From the NCBI GenBank assembly GCA_044348005.1, contig JBIKTR010000004.1, positions 87,528 through 151,527 of the forward strand: DNA of 64,000 nt, written 5' to 3'. This document shows, piece by piece, positions 8,129-16,438 of the stretch. The notes beneath the pieces are model-generated. The model made no database searches. It was not told the DNA's origin and saw nothing but the letters and a program-made list of their open reading frames with translations. Numbering within the stretch: position 1 is the stretch's first letter; the number at the start of each line of letters is the position of its first letter. The stretch comes from JAJTHC01 sp044348005 (GTDB lineage: Bacteria > Cyanobacteriota > Vampirovibrionia > Vampirovibrionales > JAJTHC01). The position numbers and the translations under genes are program-made.

Positions 8129-10050
8129 TACTTCGTCATCAAAGGACGTGGGGGCGTGAGCGTGAAGCTGTAGTAGTCGTCCGCAAAACGCTTCCACACG
8201 GCCACACAATACGCACTGCCCAACCCCTTTAACGGCACATTCTGCGGATGCCCCAGCCAAATCGTCGCCACAAAATCCCGCGTATAGCCTGAAAACCAAA
8301 TGTCTCGGGTTTGATCGGTCGTGCCTGTTTTGCCCGCTACATCCCGATTGTGGAGTCGCGCTTTTTGGCCCGTGCCAGAATCGACCACCGTCTTTAACGC
8401 CGCATTGATCATCGCCACAGAACGCGCGTCCAAGTGACGCTTGGGCGCTTGCACCTTTCGAAAAATCTCTTTACCGCTGGGGTCTTGAATCCGCAAAATG
8501 GCTTGAGGCGTTCGGTACATTCCCCCACGCGCAAAGGTGCTATAAGCGTTGGCCAGTTCCAACACGGAAACGCCTGAAGCCCCCAGTAAGCTCGCGAAAT
8601 TAGGCGCAATGTCCGATTGAATCCCGGCCAAGCGAGCCGTTTCAATAATGGCCTTCAAACCCACCATTTGCCCCACCTGCACGGTTGTGGTGTTTCGGCT
8701 TTGCGCCAAGGCTTGGCGAATGTTCATACGGCCTTTAAAAACGCCGTCGTAATTCTTGGGCTTCCAATAGCCATAGCCTGTATTAAACGAAATGGGTTTG
8801 TCGTAAATCGTGGAATCGGGCGAGATTTTACCGAGTCGAAAGCCAGTTAAATACACAAACGGCTTAAACGTAGACCCCGGTGAACGCCGAGCCATGGTGG
8901 CATTGTTAAATTGCGAATGATTAAAGTCTTTGCCCCCGACCATGCCGAGAATCTGGTCTTCATCCACATTTAAAACAATCATCGCCCCTTCTTTCAGGTT
9001 TGATGAGGGCGGAGCCTTTTCAAACGCCACCTTCATCGACGCTTCTGCCGCCGACTGCGCGCGTTGATCCAGCGTGGTTGTAACCATCAACCCCCCTCGC
9101 CGAACGACGTCTTCACCAAAGGCGTCAATCATTTCTTGTCTTACATGGTTCACAAAAAACGGGTAGCGATACTGCGTTTTAATACGATCGTAAAGCAAGG
9201 GTTCGCTTAGGGCTTGTTCGTGCTGTTCTGGGGTAATAAAGCCGTGGTCTTCCATGGCATTCAATACCAGTAACTGTCGTTCTTTTGCCGCTTGGGGAAA
9301 GACATAAGGGTTCAGCCCTTCAGGGGCTTTTAACAGGCCCGCCATTAAAGCAGCTTGCGCCAAACTTAATTCTTCCGCCGGTTTATTGAAGTATCGTTTG
9401 GCGGCTTTTTCAGCGCCATAGGCTTGATTGCCCCAATACACCACGTTTAAATAAAGTTCTAAGATTTTGTCTTTACTATACAATTTTTCAATCCGTGTGG
9501 CGAGCAGGGCTTCAGCCAGTTTTCGCCCTAAGGAACGTTCTGAAGACAAGTAGAGATTCTTAATCAACTGCTGAGTTATGGTGGAACCGCCTTGCACTTC
9601 ACCGCCTTTTATATTGCTGATGATGGCGCGCAAGGTGCCTTTACTGTCTACCCCTTGGTGATGATAAAAGCGGTTGTCTTCAATGGCCATAATCGCGCGA
9701 GGCAGGTAGGGAGAAATATGCGCAAGGTTTTTCACGGTACGGTCTTCATCGCCACTAATGTTGGCAATCAGCGTTCCGTTTCGATCCAAAATCTGCGTCG
9801 ATTCTGACGGGTGCCATTCATCCAACAGGCTCAAATTCGGGAGCTTTTTAAGGCTATTTGAAATAACAAAGCCCAAGTTCACACTCACTAAAAACAGCAC
9901 CATAATCATAATGCCCATGCCCCCCATCATCACAAAAAGCCCCCATCGGTTTTGCGTGACTTCTTGCTTCATCGGCACATCAACCGGCAGTTCCTGCGTG
10001 TAGGGCGAAACGGCATTATTAGACTGGTACGAAGGCTCTTCAGTATTCAC
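8125..10050 (-). CDS. Class A penicillin-binding protein (PBP1A-like)
   Basis: 641 residues, polymerising and cross-linking peptidoglycan at the outer face of the inner membrane. A TM anchor at about 36-66 follows an unusually long cytosolic tail. The glycosyltransferase domain shows EDNRFYHH (Glu124 catalytic), GGSTITQQL and RKLAEALLA; the transpeptidase shows the serine motif STFK (Ser393, Lys396), SRN (451-453) and KTGTT (573-577). The start is GTG at 10050, 4 bp after the ymdB stop, with AGGATAG inside ymdB, so the two are an operon. The protein lacks the OB-domain insert seen in some PBP1As. Confidence 0.95.
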   Translation of the reverse strand: MNTEEPSYQSNNAVSPYTQELPVDVPMKQEVTQNRWGLFVMMGGMGIMIMVLFLVSVNLGFVISNSLKKLPNLSLLDEWHPSESTQILDRNGTLIANISGDEDRTVKNLAHISPYLPRAIMAIEDNRFYHHQGVDSKGTLRAIISNIKGGEVQGGSTITQQLIKNLYLSSERSLGRKLAEALLATRIEKLYSKDKILELYLNVVYWGNQAYGAEKAAKRYFNKPAEELSLAQAALMAGLLKAPEGLNPYVFPQAAKERQLLVLNAMEDHGFITPEQHEQALSEPLLYDRIKTQYRYPFFVNHVRQEMIDAFGEDVVRRGGLMVTTTLDQRAQSAAEASMKVAFEKAPPSSNLKEGAMIVLNVDEDQILGMVGGKDFNHSQFNNATMARRSPGSTFKPFVYLTGFRLGKISPDSTIYDKPISFNTGYGYWKPKNYDGVFKGRMNIRQALAQSRNTTTVQVGQMVGLKAIIETARLAGIQSDIAPNFASLLGASGVSVLELANAYSTFARGGMYRTPQAILRIQDPSGKEIFRKVQAPKRHLDARSVAMINAALKTVVDSGTGQKARLHNRDVAGKTGTTDQTRDIWFSGYTRDFVATIWLGHPQNVPLKGLGSAYCVAVWKRFADDYYSFTLTPPRPLMTKY

Positions 10051-10054
10051 GGGA

Positions 10055-10873
10055 CTATCCTAAGCTGATGTGTTCAGGGAGTTGGATAATTTCAAAAATA
10101 GGTTCGACGCTCAAGCATTGACCGCTTTCCGCTTCGATCACAAAGCGTACGGCGTTAATCTGAATCTGCGGACTTTTGGCCACTTCCATTTTCACCCAGC
10201 CGAGTTCAGTCATGCGTCGTTGAGCTGCCAAGGGTTCCATGCCAATCACGCTTTCATAGGTGCCGTTCATCCCAGCATCGGTGATGAAGCCCGTGCGCTC
10301 ATGCAAAATGCGAGCATCGTTGGTTTGCACATGGGTATGCGTGCCGACTACGGCGGACGCTCCCAATTGCGACGCATAACGCGCCAAGGCGCCTTTTTCG
10401 GCGGTGGCTTCGGCGTGAATGTCCACAAACACAATCGGGGTAACGTTTAAGAGCTGGGGCAATTCGGCGTCTAACACTTCCCAAGGCGAGTTGTAATTCG
10501 CCATAAAGACCTGCCCCAACACGTTTAGAACCCCCACCTTCTGGCCCTCAACATCCACAATACGGGCGCCTCGCCCCGGCACATGACGCCCTGCGATGTT
10601 GGCGGGTCTCACCAGGCGTTCGGCGTTGTTCATAAACTCGAACGATTCTTTGCGATCGAAGGTGTGATTGCCCCCTGTGAGGGCATGAAAACCGTGACCG
10701 ATCATGTCTTGGTAATGTTTTTCAGAAGTGCCAGCGCCATGGGTGATATTTTCGGCATTGGCAATGAGCATATCAGGCTTGCGTTTGAGGTGATGTTCCA
10801 AAAAATAGTAGACGCCTTCACGCCCCGGTTTACCGATCACGTCTCCGAAAAAGAGGATTTCAAATGTAGACAT
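10055..10873 (-). CDS. ymdB: YmdB-family metallophosphoesterase
   Basis: About 272 residues from ATG 10873. The family (TIGR00282) hydrolyses 2',3'-cyclic nucleotides and, in Bacillus, affects motility and biofilm decisions. Metal-binding motifs visible: FGDVIGKPG near the N-terminus, NAENITHGAG, GGNHTFD, VDIHAEATAEK and VGTHTHVQTND, then the conserved TDAGMNG. The reading frame is open 38 codons further upstream, but the chosen ATG gives the family N-terminus and lies downstream of a TTGAAG-17-GATAAT promoter. First gene of an operon with the class A PBP. Confidence 0.92.
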   Translation of the reverse strand: MSTFEILFFGDVIGKPGREGVYYFLEHHLKRKPDMLIANAENITHGAGTSEKHYQDMIGHGFHALTGGNHTFDRKESFEFMNNAERLVRPANIAGRHVPGRGARIVDVEGQKVGVLNVLGQVFMANYNSPWEVLDAELPQLLNVTPIVFVDIHAEATAEKGALARYASQLGASAVVGTHTHVQTNDARILHERTGFITDAGMNGTYESVIGMEPLAAQRRMTELGWVKMEVAKSPQIQINAVRFVIEAESGQCLSVEPIFEIIQLPEHISLG

Positions 10874-10901
10874 CCACGACTCACTTTCTATAGCTTTCTT
10901 A

Positions 10902-10930
10902 GGATTATCCCTTAAACAGGCGTTTACTTC
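10902..10930 (-). promoter_or_regulatory. Promoter of ymdB-PBP operon
   Basis: On the minus strand TTGAAG, a 17 bp spacer and GATAAT precede the ymdB ATG by about 30 bp. The -10 region GGGATAATCCTA recurs directly before murF (about 22988-22999) and at about 51153-51164, so part of this promoter is a repeated word. Confidence 0.55.
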
Positions 10931-11023
10931 AAGTGGGTGTGTGAGCTCTTTTCCAGAGCGGAGCCTTTGTGCTAGAATAAGGGGCATACATGGGCGAATG
11001 ACGCCACAAACAAGAAGGAAATA

Positions 11024-12187
11024 ATGGCAATGACCAGCTATACAACGCTAGAGGTGGAAAACTTCAAGGGCATCCGTAAGATGAAACTTGAGGGCTTGGG
11101 CATGGTGAATGTGTTTGTGGGGGGCAACAACGTCGGCAAGACCTCCGTTTTGCAGGCGTTGAATATACATTTTAATAACTCTCAAAATAGACATAATGAG
11201 GTTGTGGAAAATTTGAAAGGTCATTTTTACGATGGTGTATTAACCCATTTAATTGACGAATTAAATCCTGTTAATAATTTTTATAAGACTCTTACGGATA
11301 ATGTAAAAATACAGATTGAGACGGATTTAGACTGTAGCTTCATAAGTGCGAGATTCGATTCAAGCAGTGCAAGCCCTAGTATTGAAATAGAACCATCAAT
11401 CGAGTTGTCTTATTCCCAAAAAGGAGTATTATGTAACACTCATAGAACTCCATCAATAATCACGATCTTAGTAGATAGTTTGGAAGAAATAAAAACAAGA
11501 AAAGTTAGTAATATACTCGAAGTTTATCGTAACTTTAATAAACAATCTCATTATATTGGAAGCAAAGCTGATGTTACAAAATTTTCAGAACATCTGTTTC
11601 AAACTTATATTGAAAATAAGCAAAAGAACAAGGTTATTACTTTATTGCAAAAATCAATTCAACCTAACCTTATTGATATCGTGTATGCACCTGCAAGTAA
11701 GCTACTATGTGAGTTGAGTGATTATCCTAAGATGATTCCCTTAGACGTCATGGGTGACGGTTTTGTTAAGCTGTTGGGTTTGGCTTGTCTAATAGGTATA
11801 CCTAAAAATATTTTCCTTGTTGACGAACTTGAAAACGGGTTTCATTACAGCGTCCAAGAAGACATGTGGCGGATGATCCTCACCGCGGCGAAAGAAGACG
11901 GTACGCAGTTCTTCTTCACCACCCACAGCTACGAGGTGCTGGAATCGTTGAACGCCATGACGCAGAAAATCACCGCTGAATGGGAACAAGAAAAAGCTGA
12001 AGGCTATCAAGACGGCAAACTCCTTGTCGGTGAAAACAAAACGCCTATGGAACCTGTCTGTGTGTTTGAACTTGAAAAAAGTACAGATGATGTGGTGACA
12101 TACAAAAGATTTGCAGGAAAATCTTTAAATGGGGCAATAAAGCGTCACATGGAATTAAGAGGGAAAGGTGCAAATGCTCATGGCTAA
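11024..12187 (+). CDS. OLD/RecF-like AAA ATPase (putative defence ATPase)
   Basis: 387 residues. A Walker A GGNNVGKT at 33-40 follows the beta strands LEVENFKGIRKM typical of ABC/SMC-like AAA_15/AAA_21 ATPases. A Walker B FLVDELENG lies at about 263-271, followed by a TTHSYEVLESL switch near 310. It overlaps the next gene, which encodes a TOPRIM-like protein; ATPase plus TOPRIM partner recalls PARIS (AriA/AriB) and related OLD-type defence systems. DNA composition is mosaic: the first about 135 bp and the region around Walker B are host-like, while about 11160-11810 is strongly AT-rich. It sits alone between housekeeping genes. Confidence 0.85.
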   Translation: MAMTSYTTLEVENFKGIRKMKLEGLGMVNVFVGGNNVGKTSVLQALNIHFNNSQNRHNEVVENLKGHFYDGVLTHLIDELNPVNNFYKTLTDNVKIQIETDLDCSFISARFDSSSASPSIEIEPSIELSYSQKGVLCNTHRTPSIITILVDSLEEIKTRKVSNILEVYRNFNKQSHYIGSKADVTKFSEHLFQTYIENKQKNKVITLLQKSIQPNLIDIVYAPASKLLCELSDYPKMIPLDVMGDGFVKLLGLACLIGIPKNIFLVDELENGFHYSVQEDMWRMILTAAKEDGTQFFFTTHSYEVLESLNAMTQKITAEWEQEKAEGYQDGKLLVGENKTPMEPVCVFELEKSTDDVVTYKRFAGKSLNGAIKRHMELRGKGANAHG

Positions 12188-13007
12188 TCCTTCCGTTTTA
12201 ATCATTGTCGAAGGTGAGACAGATAAAGAATGTATCCGTAAAATTTTCGACTTCAATAAAGAAGACGCTGAAATCCACGCTTTATCTGACTATATACCGT
12301 TTGACGAAAACTTGTGTCAATACGAACATACAGGTGGATTCAACCATTTAAAAGACACTTTGGAAAAACGATTGCTTAGTGACATACTGCCACTTCTTGA
12401 TGCGGAATGTCTTAAAGCGATTGTTTTAATTGTAGACGGCGATAATGAACCTATCTCTAAGCGTCTTCAAGATATTCAAAAGGCTTTTAGTTCCATAAAA
12501 GAATTCCAAGAGACAGGACTTATCCCTGATTTTACAGAAAAAGACTGTAATTCTTTTAGACCTTTAACGATACAGACAAACTCCAAAAAATATCCTTTAG
12601 AATTTGGAATCTATATTTTTCAGGATTCAACATATCAAGATTTGGAATCTTTTTTATTCGCTACAGCAAAAACAAAGAAGCCTACACATCATAAGATCGT
12701 GGCTAAGTTTAGAGAAACGTTAAAAAAAGAACTCGTTGATTCAGAGGGGCAGTATATTGGTCCGAAATATAAAAACGCAGAAGGTAAACATAACGGTTCT
12801 TTAAATAAAGCCATTTACCAGATTTATTTACATACCCAACAAGAGCTAGATGGCTATAGGCGTAATATAGATAAACGACTCGACAAATTTTTTGATTTTT
12901 CATTTACAGGGATTGATCAAACCTCACCCATGTGGAACATAAAGAATTGCTATGAAGACTTGAAACGCATCATAAATCAAGACGTTACGGCAAAAGAGAG
13001 TCCTTAA
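12174..13007 (+). CDS. TOPRIM-like DUF3226-type protein, partner of the ATPase
   Basis: About 277 residues. The N-terminus VLIIVEGETDKECIRKI has the TOPRIM signature (Glu in VEGETD), and AIVLIVDGDNEP gives the DxD strand further on, as in DUF3226/DUF4435 OLD-associated nucleases. The C-terminal half (FQDSTYQDLESFLF and later) fits DUF3226 by eye. GAGGGAAAGG precedes ATG 12174 (ATG 12180 is also possible), and the frame overlaps the ATPase stop by 14 bp, so the two are coupled. Likely the nuclease effector of a two-gene anti-phage module. AT-rich throughout, unlike its neighbours, which suggests horizontal acquisition. Confidence 0.8.
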   Translation: MLMANPSVLIIVEGETDKECIRKIFDFNKEDAEIHALSDYIPFDENLCQYEHTGGFNHLKDTLEKRLLSDILPLLDAECLKAIVLIVDGDNEPISKRLQDIQKAFSSIKEFQETGLIPDFTEKDCNSFRPLTIQTNSKKYPLEFGIYIFQDSTYQDLESFLFATAKTKKPTHHKIVAKFRETLKKELVDSEGQYIGPKYKNAEGKHNGSLNKAIYQIYLHTQQELDGYRRNIDKRLDKFFDFSFTGIDQTSPMWNIKNCYEDLKRIINQDVTAKESP

Positions 13008-13092
13008 AGCGTCCCAATAATCGAGGGGTTTAGGCATTCGGCAGGGCGTTGAAAAGGCGTCATCCTGAAAAAGTAGTAGGCTAGCTTCCTAT

Positions 13093-13120
13093 CCCCCCCT
13101 CCTAAAATCAGGAGGGGGGG
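13093..13120. terminator. Strong GC hairpin between ATPase/TOPRIM pair and P-type ATPase
   Basis: Perfect 11 bp stem CCCCCCCTCCT/AGGAGGGGGGG with a six-base loop. There is no clear T-run on either side, so termination is only possible; it could also be a repeat. Confidence 0.45.
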
Positions 13121-13152
13121 ACAAGAACAATAATCGTGCTATACTCAAGGGT

Positions 13153-15015
13153 ATGCAAACACTCATCCAACACTTTGAAAAACAGTGGGCGAAAGTCCTC
13201 GTCTACCTGTCGATATTCGGCTTGCTTCTGCACGGCGTTTTCATCTTCGCCTCCCCAACCCACGCCCAAATCCCCCTCATCGCCCTGCTTTGGGTCGGTG
13301 CCGTCCCGCTGACGATAGAAGCCCTCATCAAGCTCTACCAAAAAGACTTCGGGGCGGATCTGCTCGCTGTTCTCGCCATGCTCACCAGCCTAGTCATGCA
13401 CGAATACCTCGCAGGCGGACTCATCGTGCTGATGCTCGCAGGCGGTCAAAGCTTGGAACAATACGCCCTTAAAAAAGCGTCTTCGGTGCTTGAAGCGCTG
13501 GCTAAACGCATGCCCAATACGGCGCATCGTCAAGAAGGGGGCGAGATTGTGGAAGTCCCCCTCGACGACATCAAAGTCGGGGATTTACTAGTGATTTTCC
13601 CCCACGAAACCGCCCCCGTCGACGGCATCGTGCGTGAAGGCAACGGCACCATGGATGAATCCTACCTCACAGGCGAACCCTATCAGGTTTCCAAAGCACC
13701 AGGCTCTTCGATTTTGTCGGGAGCGATTAACGGCAACGCCGTTTTGGTGATCGAAGCGGAAAGGCCTGTGGCCGATTCTCGTTACGCCACGATTATGCAA
13801 GTCATGCAAGACGCCGAAGCCAAACGTCCCAACCTTCGACGTTTAGGCGATCAAATCGGGGCCATTTTCACGCCAATTGCGTTAGCAATTGCCCTTGTCG
13901 CATGGGGCTTAACAGGCGATGCCACACGCTTTTTGTCCGTTTTGATGATTGCCACGCCCTGCCCCTTGCTCATTGCGATTCCCATTACCATTATTAGTGC
14001 GATTTCTCTGGCTGCCAAGCACGGCATCATCATCCGAGACCCTGGCATTCTCGAGCGTTTACCGACCTGTCGCACCGCCATTTTCGACAAAACAGGCACG
14101 CTCACTTATGGTAAACCGACTTTAACCGAAATCATCCCCAGTACGCCTTTTACTCGCCGAGAACTGCTGCAAGCGGCGGGCAGTTTGGAGCGTTATTCTA
14201 AGCATCCGCTAGCCAACGCCTTGATTGAAGCCGCCACCGAAGAGCATTTGGTGTTGCCTCAAGCCAGCGAAGTGTCTGAAAAACCGGGGCAAGGGTTATT
14301 TGGCGTCATTAACGGCAGGGGCTGGCATATCACGAGTCGCCAAAAAATTGGCCAAAACTGGTCGCAGTTGCTCCCACAATTGCCTCAAAGCACCGTGGGT
14401 TTGGAGTGCATCTTGCTTTGTAATAACCAACTGGCTGGCGTTTTTCGTTTGCGGGATGAGGCACGCTCCGAAGGCAAGTCTTTTATCGGGCATTTGGCAC
14501 CAGCGCATCAGTTGAACAAGGTCATCTTGCTTTCAGGGGACAGAGCCTCTGAAGTGGCGTATTTGGCGGATGTCTTGGGGATTGAAGAGACCTTTGCCGA
14601 ACAGTCTCCCGAACAAAAGGTGGATATTGTTCGAAAAGAAACGGCGTTGGCCCCCACCTTGTTTATGGGCGACGGCATCAATGATGCGCCCGCCTTAGCC
14701 ACAGCCACGGTGGGCTTGGCCTTTGGTCAACAAAACAATGTGACCAGTGAAGCGGCGGGGGCGGTTATTTTAGAAAACACCTTACACAAGGTGGATGAAC
14801 TCTTACACATTAGTTTGTCGCTACGAAGTATTGCGTTGCAAAGTGCGGTGGGTGGAATGGTGTTAAGTGTGGTGGGTATGGCACTCGCGGCGATGGGGTA
14901 CATCTCGCCTGTGCAGGGGGCGTTGGCTCAAGAAGCGATTGATATTTTAGCCATTGCCAATGCCTTGCGTCTGGCGTGGCAACCGAATATCGCGACAGAC
15001 ATGCACAGTCATTAA
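13153..15015 (+). CDS. P1B-type heavy-metal transporting ATPase
   Basis: 620 residues, an inner-membrane metal pump of the P1B class. It lacks an N-terminal HMA metal-binding domain. Motifs: TGEPYQVSK in the actuator domain, the transmembrane metal site TPCPL (about 265-270) instead of the usual CPC/SPC, phosphorylation site DKTGTL (about 310), SKHPLA and GDGINDAPA. The TPCP motif belongs to a less studied P1B subgroup, so the metal is uncertain (Fe, Ni, Zn or Co are possible). A TATACT box ends only about 7 bp before the ATG, so the mRNA may be leaderless. An in-frame alternative start was not obvious. Confidence 0.93.
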   Translation: MQTLIQHFEKQWAKVLVYLSIFGLLLHGVFIFASPTHAQIPLIALLWVGAVPLTIEALIKLYQKDFGADLLAVLAMLTSLVMHEYLAGGLIVLMLAGGQSLEQYALKKASSVLEALAKRMPNTAHRQEGGEIVEVPLDDIKVGDLLVIFPHETAPVDGIVREGNGTMDESYLTGEPYQVSKAPGSSILSGAINGNAVLVIEAERPVADSRYATIMQVMQDAEAKRPNLRRLGDQIGAIFTPIALAIALVAWGLTGDATRFLSVLMIATPCPLLIAIPITIISAISLAAKHGIIIRDPGILERLPTCRTAIFDKTGTLTYGKPTLTEIIPSTPFTRRELLQAAGSLERYSKHPLANALIEAATEEHLVLPQASEVSEKPGQGLFGVINGRGWHITSRQKIGQNWSQLLPQLPQSTVGLECILLCNNQLAGVFRLRDEARSEGKSFIGHLAPAHQLNKVILLSGDRASEVAYLADVLGIEETFAEQSPEQKVDIVRKETALAPTLFMGDGINDAPALATATVGLAFGQQNNVTSEAAGAVILENTLHKVDELLHISLSLRSIALQSAVGGMVLSVVGMALAAMGYISPVQGALAQEAIDILAIANALRLAWQPNIATDMHSH

Positions 15016-15035
15016 CGTATTTTTTGAAAAAAGTA

Positions 15036-15064
15036 TTGACAAATTGTATCTAGTTTGTCATAAT
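15036..15064 (+). promoter_or_regulatory. Promoter with overlapping operator dyad
   Basis: TTGACA (15036-15041), 17 bp and CATAAT (15059-15064). Overlapping it is the dyad TGACAAA (15037-15043) and TTTGTCA (15054-15060), 7 bp arms separated by 10 bp, placed to let a repressor cover the -35 to -10 region. Confidence 0.65.
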
Positions 15065-15070
15065 CAGTAT

Positions 15071-15132
15071 ACATACCTTACCTGGTCGGTAAGGCGGCCT
15101 AGTTGGAAACTCTAGGCCTCTTTTATTTTTTG
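15071..15132 (+). ncRNA. Short structured RNA or leader with intrinsic terminator
   Basis: Predicted transcript start is about 15071. A hairpin CCTTACC (15076-15082), loop TGGTC, GGTAAGG (15088-15094) is followed one base later by GGCCTAG (15096-15102)/CTAGGCC (15112-15118) and a T-rich run. This makes a roughly 60-nt stand-alone small RNA or an attenuating leader for the NYN gene that starts at 15151. Confidence 0.45.
15096..15132 (+). terminator. Intrinsic terminator before the NYN gene
   Basis: Stem GGCCTAG/CTAGGCC with a nine-base loop, then TCTTTTATTTTTT. It lies between the 15036 promoter and the 15151 ATG, so the downstream gene needs read-through or another promoter. Confidence 0.7.
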
Positions 15133-15150
15133 GATGTTTTGGGGATCGTG

Positions 15151-15819
15151 ATGAAGCGGGTTCATGTGTTTATTGATGGCTTTAATATGTACCATGCTTT
15201 AGAAGAATACCGTAGACATACAGGTGAAAATCTTAAATGGTTGAATTATAGAAGCCTTATGGAAAGTTTCGCTTCATCTGAAGAAATAGTAACAAGCATA
15301 CACTTTTTTACTGCGATTGATGAGAAGCGTCCCGACGATGTCATTCAACGACACCATAATTATATTGGGGCTTTAAAAACTCAAAACATCGAAGTATATC
15401 GAGGGGTTTTTAAGCACCGCAAGCAAACTTGCAAGTCCTGCCACGCTTCATGGGAAAAAGCTGAAGAAAAAGAAACTGACGTTCGTATCGCCTGTAAAAT
15501 TTTAGAATTTGCGATGAAAGACTTCTTTGATGAGTTTTGGCTCGTTTCGGGGGATAGTGATTTTGTGCCTGTTATTCAATCTTTTAAATCCCTTTTTCCT
15601 CACAAATCCATTAAGGTCATTATTCCCCCAAAATATAACCGAAATGGTCAATACGGTAATCCCTATGCGGCTAAAACATTCGCTAAAAGTAAAAAAAGCC
15701 AAGCAGAAACGCATCAGTTGGGATTTAGAGCATGCTCTAAGCACCCTTTGGCGGATGAACTCATCAACCCCAAAGGACGACGCTTTACAAATCCGTATCT
15801 CCAAAATAGTAGCCCATAA
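15151..15819 (+). CDS. NYN (LabA/DUF88-type) putative ribonuclease
   Basis: 222 residues from ATG 15151, which has GGGGA 5 nt upstream; the frame is open further upstream but crosses the terminator. The NYN/PIN-like fold shows VFIDGFNMYHAL (first acidic residue) and the acidic cluster ETDVRIACKIL with SGDSDFVPVI. A CKSCHASW segment provides Cys/His that may bind zinc. The family acts on RNA or in RNA-linked defence and regulation; substrate unknown. It ends 1 bp before the PPTase gene, suggesting co-transcription, preceded by a conditional-looking leader. Confidence 0.85.
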   Translation: MKRVHVFIDGFNMYHALEEYRRHTGENLKWLNYRSLMESFASSEEIVTSIHFFTAIDEKRPDDVIQRHHNYIGALKTQNIEVYRGVFKHRKQTCKSCHASWEKAEEKETDVRIACKILEFAMKDFFDEFWLVSGDSDFVPVIQSFKSLFPHKSIKVIIPPKYNRNGQYGNPYAAKTFAKSKKSQAETHQLGFRACSKHPLADELINPKGRRFTNPYLQNSSP

Positions 15820-15820
15820 T

Positions 15821-16438
15821 ATGCCCACCCTTTCGACGTTTTTAGAACACGAACACTACCAGCTTACCCAAACCACGACCCCCTTTGAAGTCGCTCGGCT
15901 CAACGAAGCGCAACGCATTACGCTTGAACGTCTTGGTTCTGAACAAGCTCGGCATCACGCCTTGTTAGGTGTTCAGTTAAAAAATAGTGTTTCTGGTCTT
16001 TCATACCCCGCACGACAGGTGAGCCTTTCTCATAGCGAAAATGTCGCCGTGATGGCCATTCATCAGGATTCGTCACAATGCGTTGGTGTGGATATTGAAG
16101 CGGTGCATCGGGGGATTCACCCTCGCCTTCGCGCACGGTTGACGCCGTCTTTCGCCGAAGCCCAGCGTGTTGAAAAACTGCCTTCACTCGGCTTGTGGTG
16201 CGTGAAAGAAGCCTTGTGGAAAGCGTGGGAACATAATCACCAAGGCCTGATTAAGGCCGTGAACATTCGCCACGTTGTTGAACAGCCCCCCCAAACACAA
16301 GCGTCACAAGGTTTGTTATTTGAAGGTCAAGCCCAAGCCCCATGTGGCCAGCCGTTGCAATGGCACTTGTATGAAATAGATTCGCTTGGACCAAAGGCTC
16401 ACGCCTTTTATGTGGCGGTGGCCTTTGGCTTGCCGTAA
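15821..16438 (+). CDS. Sfp-type 4'-phosphopantetheinyl transferase
   Basis: 205 residues from ATG 15821. It transfers phosphopantetheine from CoA to carrier proteins of fatty-acid, polyketide or non-ribosomal synthesis. Signature residues: VGVDIE (Mg-binding Asp/Glu) and WCVKEALWKAWE (the WxxKEA motif). The reading frame is open well upstream inside the NYN gene, but the start directly after the NYN stop gives the expected length and suits translational coupling. Its last 31 bp overlap the convergent transporter gene. No carrier-protein gene is nearby. Confidence 0.88.
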   Translation: MPTLSTFLEHEHYQLTQTTTPFEVARLNEAQRITLERLGSEQARHHALLGVQLKNSVSGLSYPARQVSLSHSENVAVMAIHQDSSQCVGVDIEAVHRGIHPRLRARLTPSFAEAQRVEKLPSLGLWCVKEALWKAWEHNHQGLIKAVNIRHVVEQPPQTQASQGLLFEGQAQAPCGQPLQWHLYEIDSLGPKAHAFYVAVAFGLP

